From positions 609,764-673,763 of the forward strand of contig NZ_FXAU01000001.1 in assembly GCF_900177625.1 (NCBI RefSeq): a DNA stretch of 64,000 bases, in the 5' to 3' direction. The notes under the pieces were generated by a model. The model was not told the origin of the DNA and searched no databases. It saw nothing but the letters and a program-made list of their open reading frames with translations. Shown here one piece after another: positions 33,798 through 43,512 of the stretch. Positions within the stretch are counted from its first letter, which is position 1, and every line of letters starts with the position of its first letter. The DNA is from Sphingobacterium psychroaquaticum (lineage in GTDB: Bacteria; Bacteroidota; Bacteroidia; Sphingobacteriales; Sphingobacteriaceae). A program made the translations under genes and the position numbers.

Positions 33798-35237
33798 ATG
33801 CTAAAAAAACAAATTGGGTATCTAACCCTTTTCACTGTTTCGATTGCGATTATTCTGACCTTAATTTATGAGTTCGATTGGTTTACCATCCATCCGAATG
33901 TTATGATGTTTGTACGGTGGATCGTAGGCGCTGTCTTAACCCTGAATGCTATTGTTCGTAAAAACCTGACTACATGGATATTAACATGTTTGATTCTAGG
34001 GGTTTTCGTCGGACTCGATTTTCCTGAAGTAGCGAAAGCAATGCAACCACTCTCGCAGGGCTTTATTAAATTAGTGAAGACGATTGTTGGTCCTATACTT
34101 TTTGCCACCTTGGTATTTGGTATTGCAGGACATTCGGACCTGAAATCTGTCGGACGTATGGCCTGGAAATCCATGTTGTACTTCTTTCTCGCCACTTCTT
34201 GTGCTATTTTTATTGGACTTATCGTTATTAACTTAACGAAGGCAGGGGTAGGAGTCGATGTCGCTAATATGCCGCATGAAGAACTACCGAAGATGTCAGC
34301 TTTGACCGATAGTGACGCCAAAGCGCTGAGTCATATTGATGAAAGTGTACATGGTCTCTACAAGTTCAATGCCTTTGTTCGAGATACATTTCCAGAGAAC
34401 ATAGTAAAGTCGGTTTATGAGAATAAAGTTCTTCAGATCGTAATTTTCGGGGTGCTTTTCGGTATTGGATTAGCGCTTGTCGAGGAGAAGAAACGAAAAC
34501 CGTTGGTTGACTTTACAGAAAGTCTTTCTGAAGCTATGTTTAAGTTTACGAACTTGGTTATGATGTTTGCACCGATCGGTGTCGGCGCAGCTATGGCGTA
34601 TACGGTAGGTCACTTGGGAGCGGATATTTTAAAAAATCTTTTCATGCTCTTAGGAAGTCTATACTTGGCTCTTTTTGCTTTTTTAGGTTTGGTCCTATTG
34701 CCTGTAGCCCTATTTTTAAAGGTGCCGGTAAAGAAATTTATACAGGCCATAAAAGAGCCGGTTTCAATAGCCTTTGCGACAACCAGTTCAGATGCGGCTT
34801 TACCGAAAGCCATGAGCGCGATGGAGAAATTTGGTGTACCGCGAAAAATCGTTTCTTTTGTAATTCCAACGGGATATTCCTTCAATTTAGATGGAACATC
34901 TTTATACCTTTCTTTAGCCTCTATATTTGTTGCGCAAGCTGCTGGTATTGAGTTAACTATTGGGCAGCAATTGCTTATCGCCTTTACGTTAATGATTACT
35001 TCTAAAGGTGTTGCTGCGGTTCCGCGTGCTTCCCTAATTGTATTGATCGCAACAGCCGATCAGTTTGGTTTACCTACTTTCGTTATTGCAGCAATTTTAG
35101 GTATCGATGAATTGATGGATATGGCACGGACCTCGGTAAATGTTATCGGAAACTGCCTGGCAACGGTCGTTGTGGCTAAATGGGAAGGAGAATTTGATGA
35201 AGAAGCGCCTTTCCGTGAAGATACCAGCGAGTCGTAA
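33798..35237 (+). CDS. Dicarboxylate/amino acid:cation symporter (DAACS, GltP/DctA-like)
   Basis: A 479-residue membrane transporter. It has the family core: serine-rich reentrant loop TTSSDAALPKA near residue 331, TGYSFNLDGTSLY near 355 and the second hairpin region ITSKGVAAVPRA near 398, followed by DELMDMARTSVNVIGN with the substrate-binding Asp and Asn. The N-terminus has two extra hydrophobic segments compared with the minimal fold. It imports glutamate, aspartate or C4-dicarboxylates with protons or sodium. The exact substrate is not determinable. Confidence 0.93.
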   Translation: MLKKQIGYLTLFTVSIAIILTLIYEFDWFTIHPNVMMFVRWIVGAVLTLNAIVRKNLTTWILTCLILGVFVGLDFPEVAKAMQPLSQGFIKLVKTIVGPILFATLVFGIAGHSDLKSVGRMAWKSMLYFFLATSCAIFIGLIVINLTKAGVGVDVANMPHEELPKMSALTDSDAKALSHIDESVHGLYKFNAFVRDTFPENIVKSVYENKVLQIVIFGVLFGIGLALVEEKKRKPLVDFTESLSEAMFKFTNLVMMFAPIGVGAAMAYTVGHLGADILKNLFMLLGSLYLALFAFLGLVLLPVALFLKVPVKKFIQAIKEPVSIAFATTSSDAALPKAMSAMEKFGVPRKIVSFVIPTGYSFNLDGTSLYLSLASIFVAQAAGIELTIGQQLLIAFTLMITSKGVAAVPRASLIVLIATADQFGLPTFVIAAILGIDELMDMARTSVNVIGNCLATVVVAKWEGEFDEEAPFREDTSES

Positions 35238-35307
35238 TACAGCTGATTTAACGATACCAGATTTAGCTATACTGAGCCCTTTGGGCTTATGTCGAACTAA
35301 ATATACC

Positions 35308-35343
35308 AAAAAGAGACACAATTAATTTGTGTCTCTTTTTTTG
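35308..35343 (+). terminator. Terminator after the symporter gene
   Basis: AAAAAGAGACACAA and TTGTGTCTCTTTTT are perfect 14-base arms around a 5-base loop. The T-run and A-run make it usable in both directions. Confidence 0.9.
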
Positions 35344-35453
35344 TGTGTCATAGCCGTTACGTAAACGTTTTCGTCGTTCAAACAATCGATTGTGTCCAAA
35401 ACTCTCCTCTATTAATCCCTATCTTAGAGATTGTAAATTATAACCGTAACAGA

Positions 35454-37553
35454 ATGATGAATCTGAAGAAGCTATCTACATTATGTGCTGTAGGTATGCT
35501 ACTATCTAGTGCCAGTTTTGGACAGTCACGTACAATGCAGTCCTTTAACGATGGATGGCAGTTTTATAAGGCTAATAACAGTACTTTTTTTACCGATTTT
35601 GAAAATGGGCAGAAGTACGTTGAATCGCAAGGACAATGGACCAAGCTGGAGATTTGGGATAATGTAACCCTGCCACATACCTATAATAAAGACGATATGC
35701 AGCAAGATCGAAACTTCTTCGAAGGAAAAGCTGTTTATCGAAAGAGGTTCAACACAGCGGCCGATCAGAAGCAAAAACGTACCTTCCTAAAGTTTGAAGG
35801 TGTAGGGGCGGTTGCGCAGTTATATGTAAACGATAGTTATATCGGAGAGCATAAGGGCGGTTACTCCATGTTCGTGTTTGAGATAACCAACTCGATTGAC
35901 TACGAAAAAGAAAATGTCGTAACAGTCGTAGTCGATAATAAATCGCGGAAAGATGTATTACCCATCAATCAGTTCTTGTTTCCGGTCTATGGCGGTCTTT
36001 ATCGGCCCGTCTCTTTAATCACCACCGCCAAGACTAATTTTGTGGTAACTGATCAAGCTTCTGCCGGTATCTATATCCGTCAGAAAAATGTTTCTGCAAA
36101 AAGTGCCGATATTACAGTCTCAGCTAAATTAGAAACCAAAGAAAAGACCATACAGCAAGTCGATCTACTGACGGAAATCACAAATATGGAGGGTAAGGTT
36201 GTCCTATCCCAAAAGAAACCCGTGACCATTAGTCCACAAGGCGTTACTTATGTGGATCAAACCCTCAGATTGGAGAAACCACACCTGTGGGATGGTGTTC
36301 GGGATCCTCATTTATATGCTGTGACGACCAAGTTGGTGCATGGCGGAAAGGAGTTGGACATAGTAAAACAACCATTAGGCGTGCGTACGGTTGAGATTGT
36401 GGCAGGTAAAGGCGTGTTTTTAAACGGGAAGAAATATCCCATGTACGGCGTTGCTCGCCACCAGGATCGTCTGGGGTATGGTTCGGCGTTGACCTTTGCG
36501 CAACATAAAGAAGACTTTCTGATGATGAAGGAGCTTGGCGTAACGACTGTTCGTCTGGCACATTACCAACAATCGCCTGATACCTATTCATTGGCCGATA
36601 GCTTGGGTTTCCTCGTTTGGGCCGAGATTCCGTTTGTTAACCGTGTTTCTTATTATGAGCATGATAACGCGAAGCAACAAATGAATGAGTTGGTTAAACA
36701 AAACTTTAATCACCCATCCATATACATTTGGGGCGTTCATAACGAAGTGTATTCCAAGACGGCCGACGAGCAGGTGCCTGTTCTTTCGCGGGAGCTCAAT
36801 GATATAGCCAAAACATTAGACCCTGACCGCTATACGGGCGCTGTAACAGGTTACAATGTGGTCGATAGACAAGAAAACCTGAGTACCGATGTCCAAGGGA
36901 TAAACCATTATTTCGGTTGGTACGGTGGTAAGATCGAAGATCTGGGGCCATGGGCAGAAAAGGTGCAACGAGACTTTCCGGCGTATAAGGTGATGCTTAC
37001 CGAGTACGGGGCAGATGGAAATATGGATATAGGTCAGGAGCTCTTGCAGCAGCCGAAAGACGTCGTATCTGGAAAGTCTTTCCCAGAGAATTACCAAACA
37101 GAAACGCATATTCAACAATGGGCTGCCATTGAGAAGAACCCGATCATCGTCGCTTCTTATGTGTGGAATATGTTTGAGTTTGCTGTTCCCGCATGGAACC
37201 GGGGAGGCGTAAACGCACGAAACCTAAAGGGATTAGTAACATTTGACCGTAAACGGAAGAAAGATTCATTCTATTGGTACAAAGCAAATTGGAATCCAGA
37301 GCCGATGTTGTATTTGGCGAACCGTCGCGATCACCAACGTACAGCAGCGATTACTAAGATTCAGGTATTTTCCAATCTATCGGCAGTCACTATTTCAGTG
37401 AACGGTAAAGTGTATCATGCAAAAAATGGAGTGAATGCCAAGCATTGGGTGGTAGACCAAGTATCGCTCCAAAAGGGCGAAAATAAAATCCAAGCAAAAG
37501 GGACCACCGCTGGGAAAGAACTGGTGGATGAAATGGTATGGACACTGCAATAA
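35454..37553 (+). CDS. Glycoside hydrolase family 2 enzyme (beta-galactosidase-like), secreted
   Basis: A 699-residue protein. The ATG at 35454 is chosen because it gives a signal peptide (LCAVGMLLSSASFGQ). In-frame codons upstream to 35343 run into the terminator of the previous gene. Domains in order are the jelly-roll sugar-binding domain (about 30-200), Ig-like domain (200-300) and TIM barrel (300-600). The barrel has acid/base HNE (Glu431) and nucleophile TEYGADG (Glu517). GH2 includes beta-galactosidases, glucuronidases and mannosidases. Specificity is not certain. It lies 9 bases before a GH29 gene, so the two act on the same glycan. Confidence 0.9.
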   Translation: MMNLKKLSTLCAVGMLLSSASFGQSRTMQSFNDGWQFYKANNSTFFTDFENGQKYVESQGQWTKLEIWDNVTLPHTYNKDDMQQDRNFFEGKAVYRKRFNTAADQKQKRTFLKFEGVGAVAQLYVNDSYIGEHKGGYSMFVFEITNSIDYEKENVVTVVVDNKSRKDVLPINQFLFPVYGGLYRPVSLITTAKTNFVVTDQASAGIYIRQKNVSAKSADITVSAKLETKEKTIQQVDLLTEITNMEGKVVLSQKKPVTISPQGVTYVDQTLRLEKPHLWDGVRDPHLYAVTTKLVHGGKELDIVKQPLGVRTVEIVAGKGVFLNGKKYPMYGVARHQDRLGYGSALTFAQHKEDFLMMKELGVTTVRLAHYQQSPDTYSLADSLGFLVWAEIPFVNRVSYYEHDNAKQQMNELVKQNFNHPSIYIWGVHNEVYSKTADEQVPVLSRELNDIAKTLDPDRYTGAVTGYNVVDRQENLSTDVQGINHYFGWYGGKIEDLGPWAEKVQRDFPAYKVMLTEYGADGNMDIGQELLQQPKDVVSGKSFPENYQTETHIQQWAAIEKNPIIVASYVWNMFEFAVPAWNRGGVNARNLKGLVTFDRKRKKDSFYWYKANWNPEPMLYLANRRDHQRTAAITKIQVFSNLSAVTISVNGKVYHAKNGVNAKHWVVDQVSLQKGENKIQAKGTTAGKELVDEMVWTLQ

Positions 37554-37562
37554 TAAACGATT

Positions 37563-39065
37563 ATGAATAGCACAATTAGAGCAAGCCTTGTTGCCGCTTT
37601 TGCTGTGGCAACAACGATGTCCGCTGTGGGGCAATGGACTGGACCAAAGCCAAAGCCAACAGAGACAAAAGAAGTGAAATACGGCCCAATTACACCGGCT
37701 AAACGGACGGATAAGGACATGGAAGCGTTTCGAAATTATGGCCTCGGTCAGTTTATTCATTGGGGTGTTTATGCCATTCCTGGAAATGAATGGGAAGGGG
37801 TGAGCGCACGTGGTGGTGCCGCCGCTTCGGAGTGGATCCGTTCTTGGGGCGGAAATACGGTGCCGAAAGACTGGAAAAATACCTATGATAATCTGTACAA
37901 GCAGTTTAACCCTAAAAGCTTCGATGCGAAAGCTTGGGCTAAGCAAGCCAAAGCGATGGGAGCGAAGTACATGATTTTCACAACGAAGCACCACGATGGT
38001 TTTGCATTGTGGCCAACAAAATTCTCTGACTATAATATCACCAAATCGCCCTATAAGCGCGATATCGTCAAAGAGGTTGTTGATGCCTATACGGCGGAAG
38101 GAATTGATGTGTATCTCTACTTTTCGGTGTTGGAATGGAATAATCCCAATTATATGGGGAAAGCACCAAAAACGGATGAGGAAAAGGCGCAGTTTGGAAA
38201 ATTCTTGACTTATACCAAGAACCAACTAATGGAACTGTTGGATAATTATCCGGCTGTGAAAGGGTTTTGGTTCGATGGAACATGGGATCAGTCCTGGATT
38301 CAGTCGTATGAGTTTACGTACCAGCTCGAGAAAGACCTGCGTGCGAAACATCCAGGTTTGATTATTGGATCTCGCTTTAGGAATGATGAGCATGGGAAGC
38401 GTCACTTTGATAGCAATGGAAAGATATTAGGCGACTATGAGCAAGGCTGGGAACGGAAGTTGCCTGGTTCATTCGAATGGCTCGACGGGAACGACTGGGA
38501 TGCAGTTATGACGATACCACCTAACGGTTGGGGCTATATGAAAGACTGGTCTGGCTTGTATACCAAAACATCCAACGATTTATTGGATATGCTGATGCAG
38601 TCCGTATCAATGAACGGTAATTTTGTGCTTAATTTTGGCCCGGACGGACAAGGAATGATGCATCCGGGAGAAGATAAGTTGGCAAAGGAAATAGGGGATT
38701 GGATGCGTGTGAACAGTGAAGCGGTGTATGGCGTGCGTCATGCGGATTTGCCATCCTCGAAACTTGGTTATTATACGCAGAAGGGCGATGTTTTGTATTT
38801 AACGGTATTCAACAGGCCGGTAAATAACAGCATCCGAATAGCGGTTCCCAAAAAAGCAACAATGGCTCCTATAGATGCGATGTTGTTAAAAACGAAGGGT
38901 GCATTGACGGTGCGGCATGCGGATATCGGTTTAGATTTAGATAAAAACACGTATTATGATATCGAATTGCCTACCGATTTTCAGAGTACCGAACCTTTTG
39001 TTCTCAAGATGAAATTGGGTCAACCGCAATCGAAGTCCGATAAGTTGATGGACGCAAAGATGTAA
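37563..39065 (+). CDS. Alpha-L-fucosidase, glycoside hydrolase family 29, secreted
   Basis: A 500-residue exported enzyme. The signal peptide (AAFAVATTMSAVGQ) is followed by the GH29 barrel: FIHWGVYAIPGNEW near residue 64, FTTKHHDGFALW near 140 and the nucleophile in GFWFDGTWD (Asp238). The C-terminal beta-sandwich domain covers about 400-490. It removes terminal fucose from glycans by a retaining mechanism. Pairing with the GH2 enzyme suggests attack on fucosylated galactosides of glycoproteins, plant or algal polymers. The acid/base Glu is not assigned. Confidence 0.93.
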   Translation: MNSTIRASLVAAFAVATTMSAVGQWTGPKPKPTETKEVKYGPITPAKRTDKDMEAFRNYGLGQFIHWGVYAIPGNEWEGVSARGGAAASEWIRSWGGNTVPKDWKNTYDNLYKQFNPKSFDAKAWAKQAKAMGAKYMIFTTKHHDGFALWPTKFSDYNITKSPYKRDIVKEVVDAYTAEGIDVYLYFSVLEWNNPNYMGKAPKTDEEKAQFGKFLTYTKNQLMELLDNYPAVKGFWFDGTWDQSWIQSYEFTYQLEKDLRAKHPGLIIGSRFRNDEHGKRHFDSNGKILGDYEQGWERKLPGSFEWLDGNDWDAVMTIPPNGWGYMKDWSGLYTKTSNDLLDMLMQSVSMNGNFVLNFGPDGQGMMHPGEDKLAKEIGDWMRVNSEAVYGVRHADLPSSKLGYYTQKGDVLYLTVFNRPVNNSIRIAVPKKATMAPIDAMLLKTKGALTVRHADIGLDLDKNTYYDIELPTDFQSTEPFVLKMKLGQPQSKSDKLMDAKM

Positions 39066-39100
39066 GGAGAGGTAAGAAGGGAAAGTGAGGAAGATTGATA

Positions 39101-39139
39101 AAAAATAAGGGCTACCAAATTGGTAGCCCTTATTTTTTT
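39101..39139. terminator. Bidirectional terminator between the fucosidase and arginine decarboxylase genes
   Basis: AAATAAGGGCTACC and GGTAGCCCTTATTTTTTT form a long near-perfect hairpin with A- and T-runs on the two sides, between convergent genes. Confidence 0.88.
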
Positions 39140-39144
39140 ATCTG

Positions 39145-40536
39145 TTATTGGTAGCCCAATAGTTTCATTACTTGTTTGGAGTTCTGTTCTTCACCAAACA
39201 CCTCGTAGTTGAATGTCTCATCTCTATTACGACGAACAAGTACATGTTTCGGGGAAGGTAGGAGACAGTGGTGTATACCGCCATATCCGCTCAATACATC
39301 TTGATAAGCTCCCGTGTGAAAGAAACCTAAATACTGTACTTTACGCGTTTTTGGCATAAACACAGAGTTCATATGTGCCTCTTGATTGTAATAGTCTTGA
39401 CCATCACAAGTAATGCCGCCAAGATTCACCCGTTCATACTCGGAATCCCAGTTATTGATCGGTAACAAGATGTATTTCTGGTTCAATGCCCATACATCTG
39501 GTAGGTTGGTGATGAATGAACCATCAATCATAAACCATTTCTCACGATCGTTTTGTTGCTTGCGCCCCAGTACTTTATACAAGATACCTGAAGCTTCAGC
39601 GACGGTGTATTTACCAAACTCCGTAATAATATCCGGTTCCATTACTTCGTGATGTGCACAAATCTGTTTGATACGATTTACAATTTCGTTTACCATATAT
39701 TCGTAATCGAAATCGTGTACCAAAGAATCTTTGAAAGGCATACCACCACCAATATCCAATGTATCCAAATCAGGATTCACCTTCTTGAATTTACAGTATA
39801 GTGTTACGTATTTCTCTAGCTCATTCCAGTAATACGGCGTATCCGAAATACCGGAGTTAATAAAAAAGTGCAATAACTTAACTTTGAAGTTCGGGTTATC
39901 CGCAATCTTATTGTTATAAAAGTCAAGGACATCCTCTTGGCGAATACCTAGTCTGGATGTGTAGAATTGTGAATCCGGTTGCTCTTCAGAAGCAATCCGA
40001 ATACCCAATGCACAAGGTTGATCCAGCTCGATTTCGTCGTCATATAGGTTGAACTCCTCTTTGTTGTCCAATACCGGGATAATATTGGTATACCCGTCAT
40101 GAATCATATCGATAATATACTGTTTATACTGGTAGGTTTTGAAACCATTACAGATTACAGTAATATCTTTGGTTACCGTTCCGGCACGTTCCAAAGAGTC
40201 AATCATCGGCATATCAAAAGCCGAAGAGGTTTCCAAGTGAATGTCGTTCTTTAACGCTTCTTCTACAATGTGTTTAAAGTGAGAAGATTTCGTACAATAA
40301 CAATATTTGTACGATCCCCTGTAATTGTGCTTAAGGATAGCGGTTTGAAAAAGGATCTTCGCCTGTTGAATTTTTTTACTGACAATGGGTAAATAGGTAA
40401 AACGCAATGGCGTGCCATACGTCTCTATCATCTCCATCAAATTCAGGTCGTGGAAGTACAATTCGTCGTCGATAATTTCGAATCCGTCTTGCGGAAAACC
40501 AACACTTAAGTCAAGAAATTCCTGATAGCTCTGCAT
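39145..40536 (-). CDS. speA: Arginine decarboxylase, PLP fold type III
   Basis: A 463-residue PLP enzyme. The internal aldimine lysine is in YCTKSSHF (Lys83). TLDIGGGMPF near 260 binds the phosphate. It is shorter than E. coli SpeA (about 630-660) because the family-specific insertions are missing, as in other Bacteroidota. It makes agmatine, the entry to putrescine and spermidine. It is divergent from argS, so two genes that use arginine share this intergenic region. Diaminopimelate decarboxylase-type activity is unlikely given the ligand motifs. Confidence 0.85.
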   Translation of the reverse strand: MQSYQEFLDLSVGFPQDGFEIIDDELYFHDLNLMEMIETYGTPLRFTYLPIVSKKIQQAKILFQTAILKHNYRGSYKYCYCTKSSHFKHIVEEALKNDIHLETSSAFDMPMIDSLERAGTVTKDITVICNGFKTYQYKQYIIDMIHDGYTNIIPVLDNKEEFNLYDDEIELDQPCALGIRIASEEQPDSQFYTSRLGIRQEDVLDFYNNKIADNPNFKVKLLHFFINSGISDTPYYWNELEKYVTLYCKFKKVNPDLDTLDIGGGMPFKDSLVHDFDYEYMVNEIVNRIKQICAHHEVMEPDIITEFGKYTVAEASGILYKVLGRKQQNDREKWFMIDGSFITNLPDVWALNQKYILLPINNWDSEYERVNLGGITCDGQDYYNQEAHMNSVFMPKTRKVQYLGFFHTGAYQDVLSGYGGIHHCLLPSPKHVLVRRNRDETFNYEVFGEEQNSKQVMKLLGYQ

Positions 40537-40552
40537 TTTTTATTATTTTTGG

Positions 40553-40560
40553 CAAAGATA
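40553..40560 (-). promoter_or_regulatory. Candidate -7 box TATCTTTG of speA
   Basis: On the minus strand TATCTTTG lies 16 bases before the start at 40536. The -33 region has GTTA instead of TTTG. Confidence 0.45.
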
Positions 40561-40645
40561 TACTTTCATGATGAATACTTAACTATAAACGAATATATTT
40601 TTCTTGTTCATTATCAGAAAGTTATAAATATTACGAAACTATTAC

Positions 40646-42430
40646 ATGGCTAATTCTATTCAACAGAGATTGATTGAGCAAACTGCTCATGCTGTAAGTG
40701 CACTTTATCAAGCAGAGATTCCAACAACCCAGATTACCTTGCAAGAAACGCGCAAGGAATTTGAAGGTCAAATTACAATTGTGACTTTTCCGGTTACCCG
40801 ATTCTCTAAAAAGTCACCCGAGCAAACCGGAGCAGAAATTGGAGAATATTTAAAAGCCAATATTGCCGAAATTGTAGATTTCAATGTTATTAAAGGATTT
40901 TTGAATATCAGCCTCGCTGATAGCTACTGGATTGATTTGGTTCAACGCGTGATGTTGGCGGACGATTACGGTAAGATGCCTCGTAATGGAAAGCGTTTGA
41001 TGGTGGAATACAGTTCGCCAAATACAAATAAACCATTGCACTTAGGCCATATCCGGAATAACCTGTTAGGGTATTCGGTGGCTGAGATCTTAAAAGCGGA
41101 TGGCTATGATGTGATTAAAGCTAATTTGGTGAACGATCGCGGTATTCATATTTGTAAATCGATGCTGGCATGGCAACAGTTTGGTGCCGGAGAAACCCCT
41201 GAACAGGCCGGTTTGAAAGGTGATCACCTGGTCGGTAAATACTATGTCATCTTCGATAAAGAATACAAGAAAGAGATTGAAGCGCTAAAAGAGCAGGGGC
41301 AGACGGAAGAGGAAGCAAAGAAGAATGCACCATTGATTAAAGCTGCGCAGGCGATGTTGCAACAGTGGGAGGCGGGAGATGATGCAGTGATAAGTTTATG
41401 GAAGACCATGAACGGTTGGGTGTATGAAGGTTTTGAAAAAACATATAACCAATTAGGCGTTGATTTCGACAAATACTATTACGAATCGAATACCTATTTA
41501 CTAGGTAAAGATATTATTCAAGAAGGATTGGAGAAAGGTGTTTTCTTCAAGAAAGAAGATAATTCGGTATGGATCGACCTCACAGCGGAAGGATTGGATG
41601 AGAAGTTAGTGTTACGTGGCGATGGTACGTCGGTATACATAACACAAGATTTAGGTACCGCACAATTGAAATACGATGAGTTTCAGATGAACGAATCTAT
41701 TTATGTGGTGGGGAATGAGCAAGACTACCACTTTAAAGTGTTGTTTGCCATCTTGAAGAAATTGGGTAAACCTTGGGCTAATGGTTTGTTCCACCTTTCA
41801 TACGGCATGGTCGATCTACCATCGGGTAAGATGAAATCTCGCGAAGGAACAGTTGTTGATGCGGATGATTTGATGGCGGAGATGGTGGAAACAGCGAAGC
41901 TTCGTACCGAAGAGCTCGGGAAAACTGAAGGTTTTACGGAAGAGGAGAAAGCCGTGCTTTACAATACGATCGGTATGGGCGCTTTAAAGTATTTCTTACT
42001 GAAAGTAGATCCGAAGAAAAGATTGTTGTTCGATCCGAATGAATCGGTGGATTTCCAAGGACATACTGGCCCTTTTATCCAATATACGTATGCACGTATC
42101 AAATCTGTGTTACGTAAAGCAGAATATACCGAAAGTCTTCCTTTAAGTAGTGTAGATAATCTATCTGTTTATGAGCGTGATCTTATTCAGTCTTTAGGTA
42201 ACTATGCAACAGTTCTAAGCGCTGCGGCGAGCGAGTTTTCACCAGCACAGCTCGCAAACTATGTATACGATGTAGCGAAATTGTATAATAAATTCTATCA
42301 CGAAGAAACGATTCTCAAAGCAGAGGTTGAGTCGGTGAAACATTTTCGCTTACACCTGTCGGCTGTTGCTGCACGCATTATTGCGGAGAGTATGCGTCTA
42401 TTAGGTATCCAGGTTCCAGAAAGAATGTAA
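40646..42430 (+). CDS. argS: Arginyl-tRNA synthetase
   Basis: A 594-residue class I synthetase of normal length. The N-terminal additional domain (1-110) is followed by the HIGH motif HLGHIRNN (about 137-144). KMKSREGT (near 398) is in the KMSKS position, and the C-terminal all-helical anticodon-binding domain ends in LLGIQVPERM, as is usual. It charges tRNA-Arg. The next gene begins 2 bases after the stop. Confidence 0.98.
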   Translation: MANSIQQRLIEQTAHAVSALYQAEIPTTQITLQETRKEFEGQITIVTFPVTRFSKKSPEQTGAEIGEYLKANIAEIVDFNVIKGFLNISLADSYWIDLVQRVMLADDYGKMPRNGKRLMVEYSSPNTNKPLHLGHIRNNLLGYSVAEILKADGYDVIKANLVNDRGIHICKSMLAWQQFGAGETPEQAGLKGDHLVGKYYVIFDKEYKKEIEALKEQGQTEEEAKKNAPLIKAAQAMLQQWEAGDDAVISLWKTMNGWVYEGFEKTYNQLGVDFDKYYYESNTYLLGKDIIQEGLEKGVFFKKEDNSVWIDLTAEGLDEKLVLRGDGTSVYITQDLGTAQLKYDEFQMNESIYVVGNEQDYHFKVLFAILKKLGKPWANGLFHLSYGMVDLPSGKMKSREGTVVDADDLMAEMVETAKLRTEELGKTEGFTEEEKAVLYNTIGMGALKYFLLKVDPKKRLLFDPNESVDFQGHTGPFIQYTYARIKSVLRKAEYTESLPLSSVDNLSVYERDLIQSLGNYATVLSAAASEFSPAQLANYVYDVAKLYNKFYHEETILKAEVESVKHFRLHLSAVAARIIAESMRLLGIQVPERM

Positions 42431-42432
42431 TT

Positions 42433-43512
42433 ATGGCAAAGTTTAAGATAGGTTTAATCGGTTTTTCGATTGGCGGACAGGTTTTTCATGCGCCGTTTAT
42501 AGCGGGTAATCCCGATTTGGAGCTTTATAAAGTGACCGCACGGAAGGCGGATCAGCAGGCGCTTTTAGCAAGTCGTTATCCAACGGCAATAGCGGTTCCA
42601 TCTGCAGATGATATTATCAACGATCCGGATGTCGATTTGGTCGTTGTAGCCACCTCAAATGATGTGCATTTCGAGTTGACAAAGCAAGCTTTAGAAGCGG
42701 GTAAACATGTCGTGGTAGAAAAACCATTTACCAATACCGTGGCGGAAGCTGATGCGTTACTTGCTTTGGCGAAGGAAAAGGGACTGTTATTGACGGTGCA
42801 TCATAATGCCCGTTTTCATTCTGATTATAAAACGGTTAAAAAACTTATCGAGAGTGGTCGTTTAGGTCCACTCGTGAATTACCAAGCGCGCTATGATCGT
42901 TTTCGTAACTTTTTGCGCCCAGGTGCATGGCGGGAGATCGATCTTCCGGGGTCAGGTATTCACTATGATTTAGGGGCACATCTGTTGGATCAGGCATTAC
43001 AACTATTTGGGAAACCAGAGCGTATTTTTGCCGACTTACGTCGGCAGCGTGAAGGTGCACAAGCCGTGGATGATTTTGAGTTTATATTAAGCTATCCGAA
43101 GTTAAAAGTATCCCTTTTCGGGCAGATGTTGGCGAAAGAGCCTACCCCTCGATTTGCTTTGTATGGCTGGAATGGATCTTTTGTGAAACATGGTGTCGAC
43201 CCACAGGAAAACCTATTGCGTGCCGGAGCACTGCCGCATGAGTCTACGGATTGGGGTAAAGAGGGGGAAGAGATTCAGGGCGTTTTGAATATTATCGAAA
43301 ATGGTGCAGATCACGTGGAGAAGGTTGTGAGTGAGGTGGGAACCGGACAAGATTTTTATAAGAATGTGGCTTCGACCTTAAAAGGTGAGTCTAGCTTTAC
43401 GGTAACAGCAGCACAAGGCCGGGATGTTATTCGTCTGTTAGAGCTTGCAGAGCAGTCTTGGGCGGAACAACGTACAATTACTTTAGCTCCCGATGATTTA
43501 ATTGCGTATTAA
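42433..43512 (+). CDS. Gfo/Idh/MocA-family NAD(P)-dependent oxidoreductase
   Basis: A 359-residue enzyme. The N-terminal Rossmann domain has GLIGFSIGGQVFHAPF (7-22), VVVATSNDVHFE (about 73) and the catalytic VVEKPF with Lys near 98. The C-terminal alpha/beta domain contains GSGIHYDLGAHLLDQAL with His near 182. It oxidises or reduces sugars, inositols or related polyols. The substrate is unknown. It is tightly packed between argS and a flavoprotein and probably in one operon. Confidence 0.92.
   Translation: MAKFKIGLIGFSIGGQVFHAPFIAGNPDLELYKVTARKADQQALLASRYPTAIAVPSADDIINDPDVDLVVVATSNDVHFELTKQALEAGKHVVVEKPFTNTVAEADALLALAKEKGLLLTVHHNARFHSDYKTVKKLIESGRLGPLVNYQARYDRFRNFLRPGAWREIDLPGSGIHYDLGAHLLDQALQLFGKPERIFADLRRQREGAQAVDDFEFILSYPKLKVSLFGQMLAKEPTPRFALYGWNGSFVKHGVDPQENLLRAGALPHESTDWGKEGEEIQGVLNIIENGADHVEKVVSEVGTGQDFYKNVASTLKGESSFTVTAAQGRDVIRLLELAEQSWAEQRTITLAPDDLIAY

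Noticed and set aside
33866..34321. Open frame of 151 codons opposite the symporter
   Set aside because: It is antisense to a conserved transporter and has no signal or family resemblance.
35343..35453. N-terminal extension of the GH2 gene
   Set aside because: It begins in the T-run of the symporter terminator and precedes a proper signal peptide at 35454.
37395..38225. Open frame of 276 codons on the minus strand
   Set aside because: It lies fully opposite the GH2 end and the GH29 fucosidase, which have clear motifs. Its own translation is rich in His, Arg, Phe and Cys and resembles no family.
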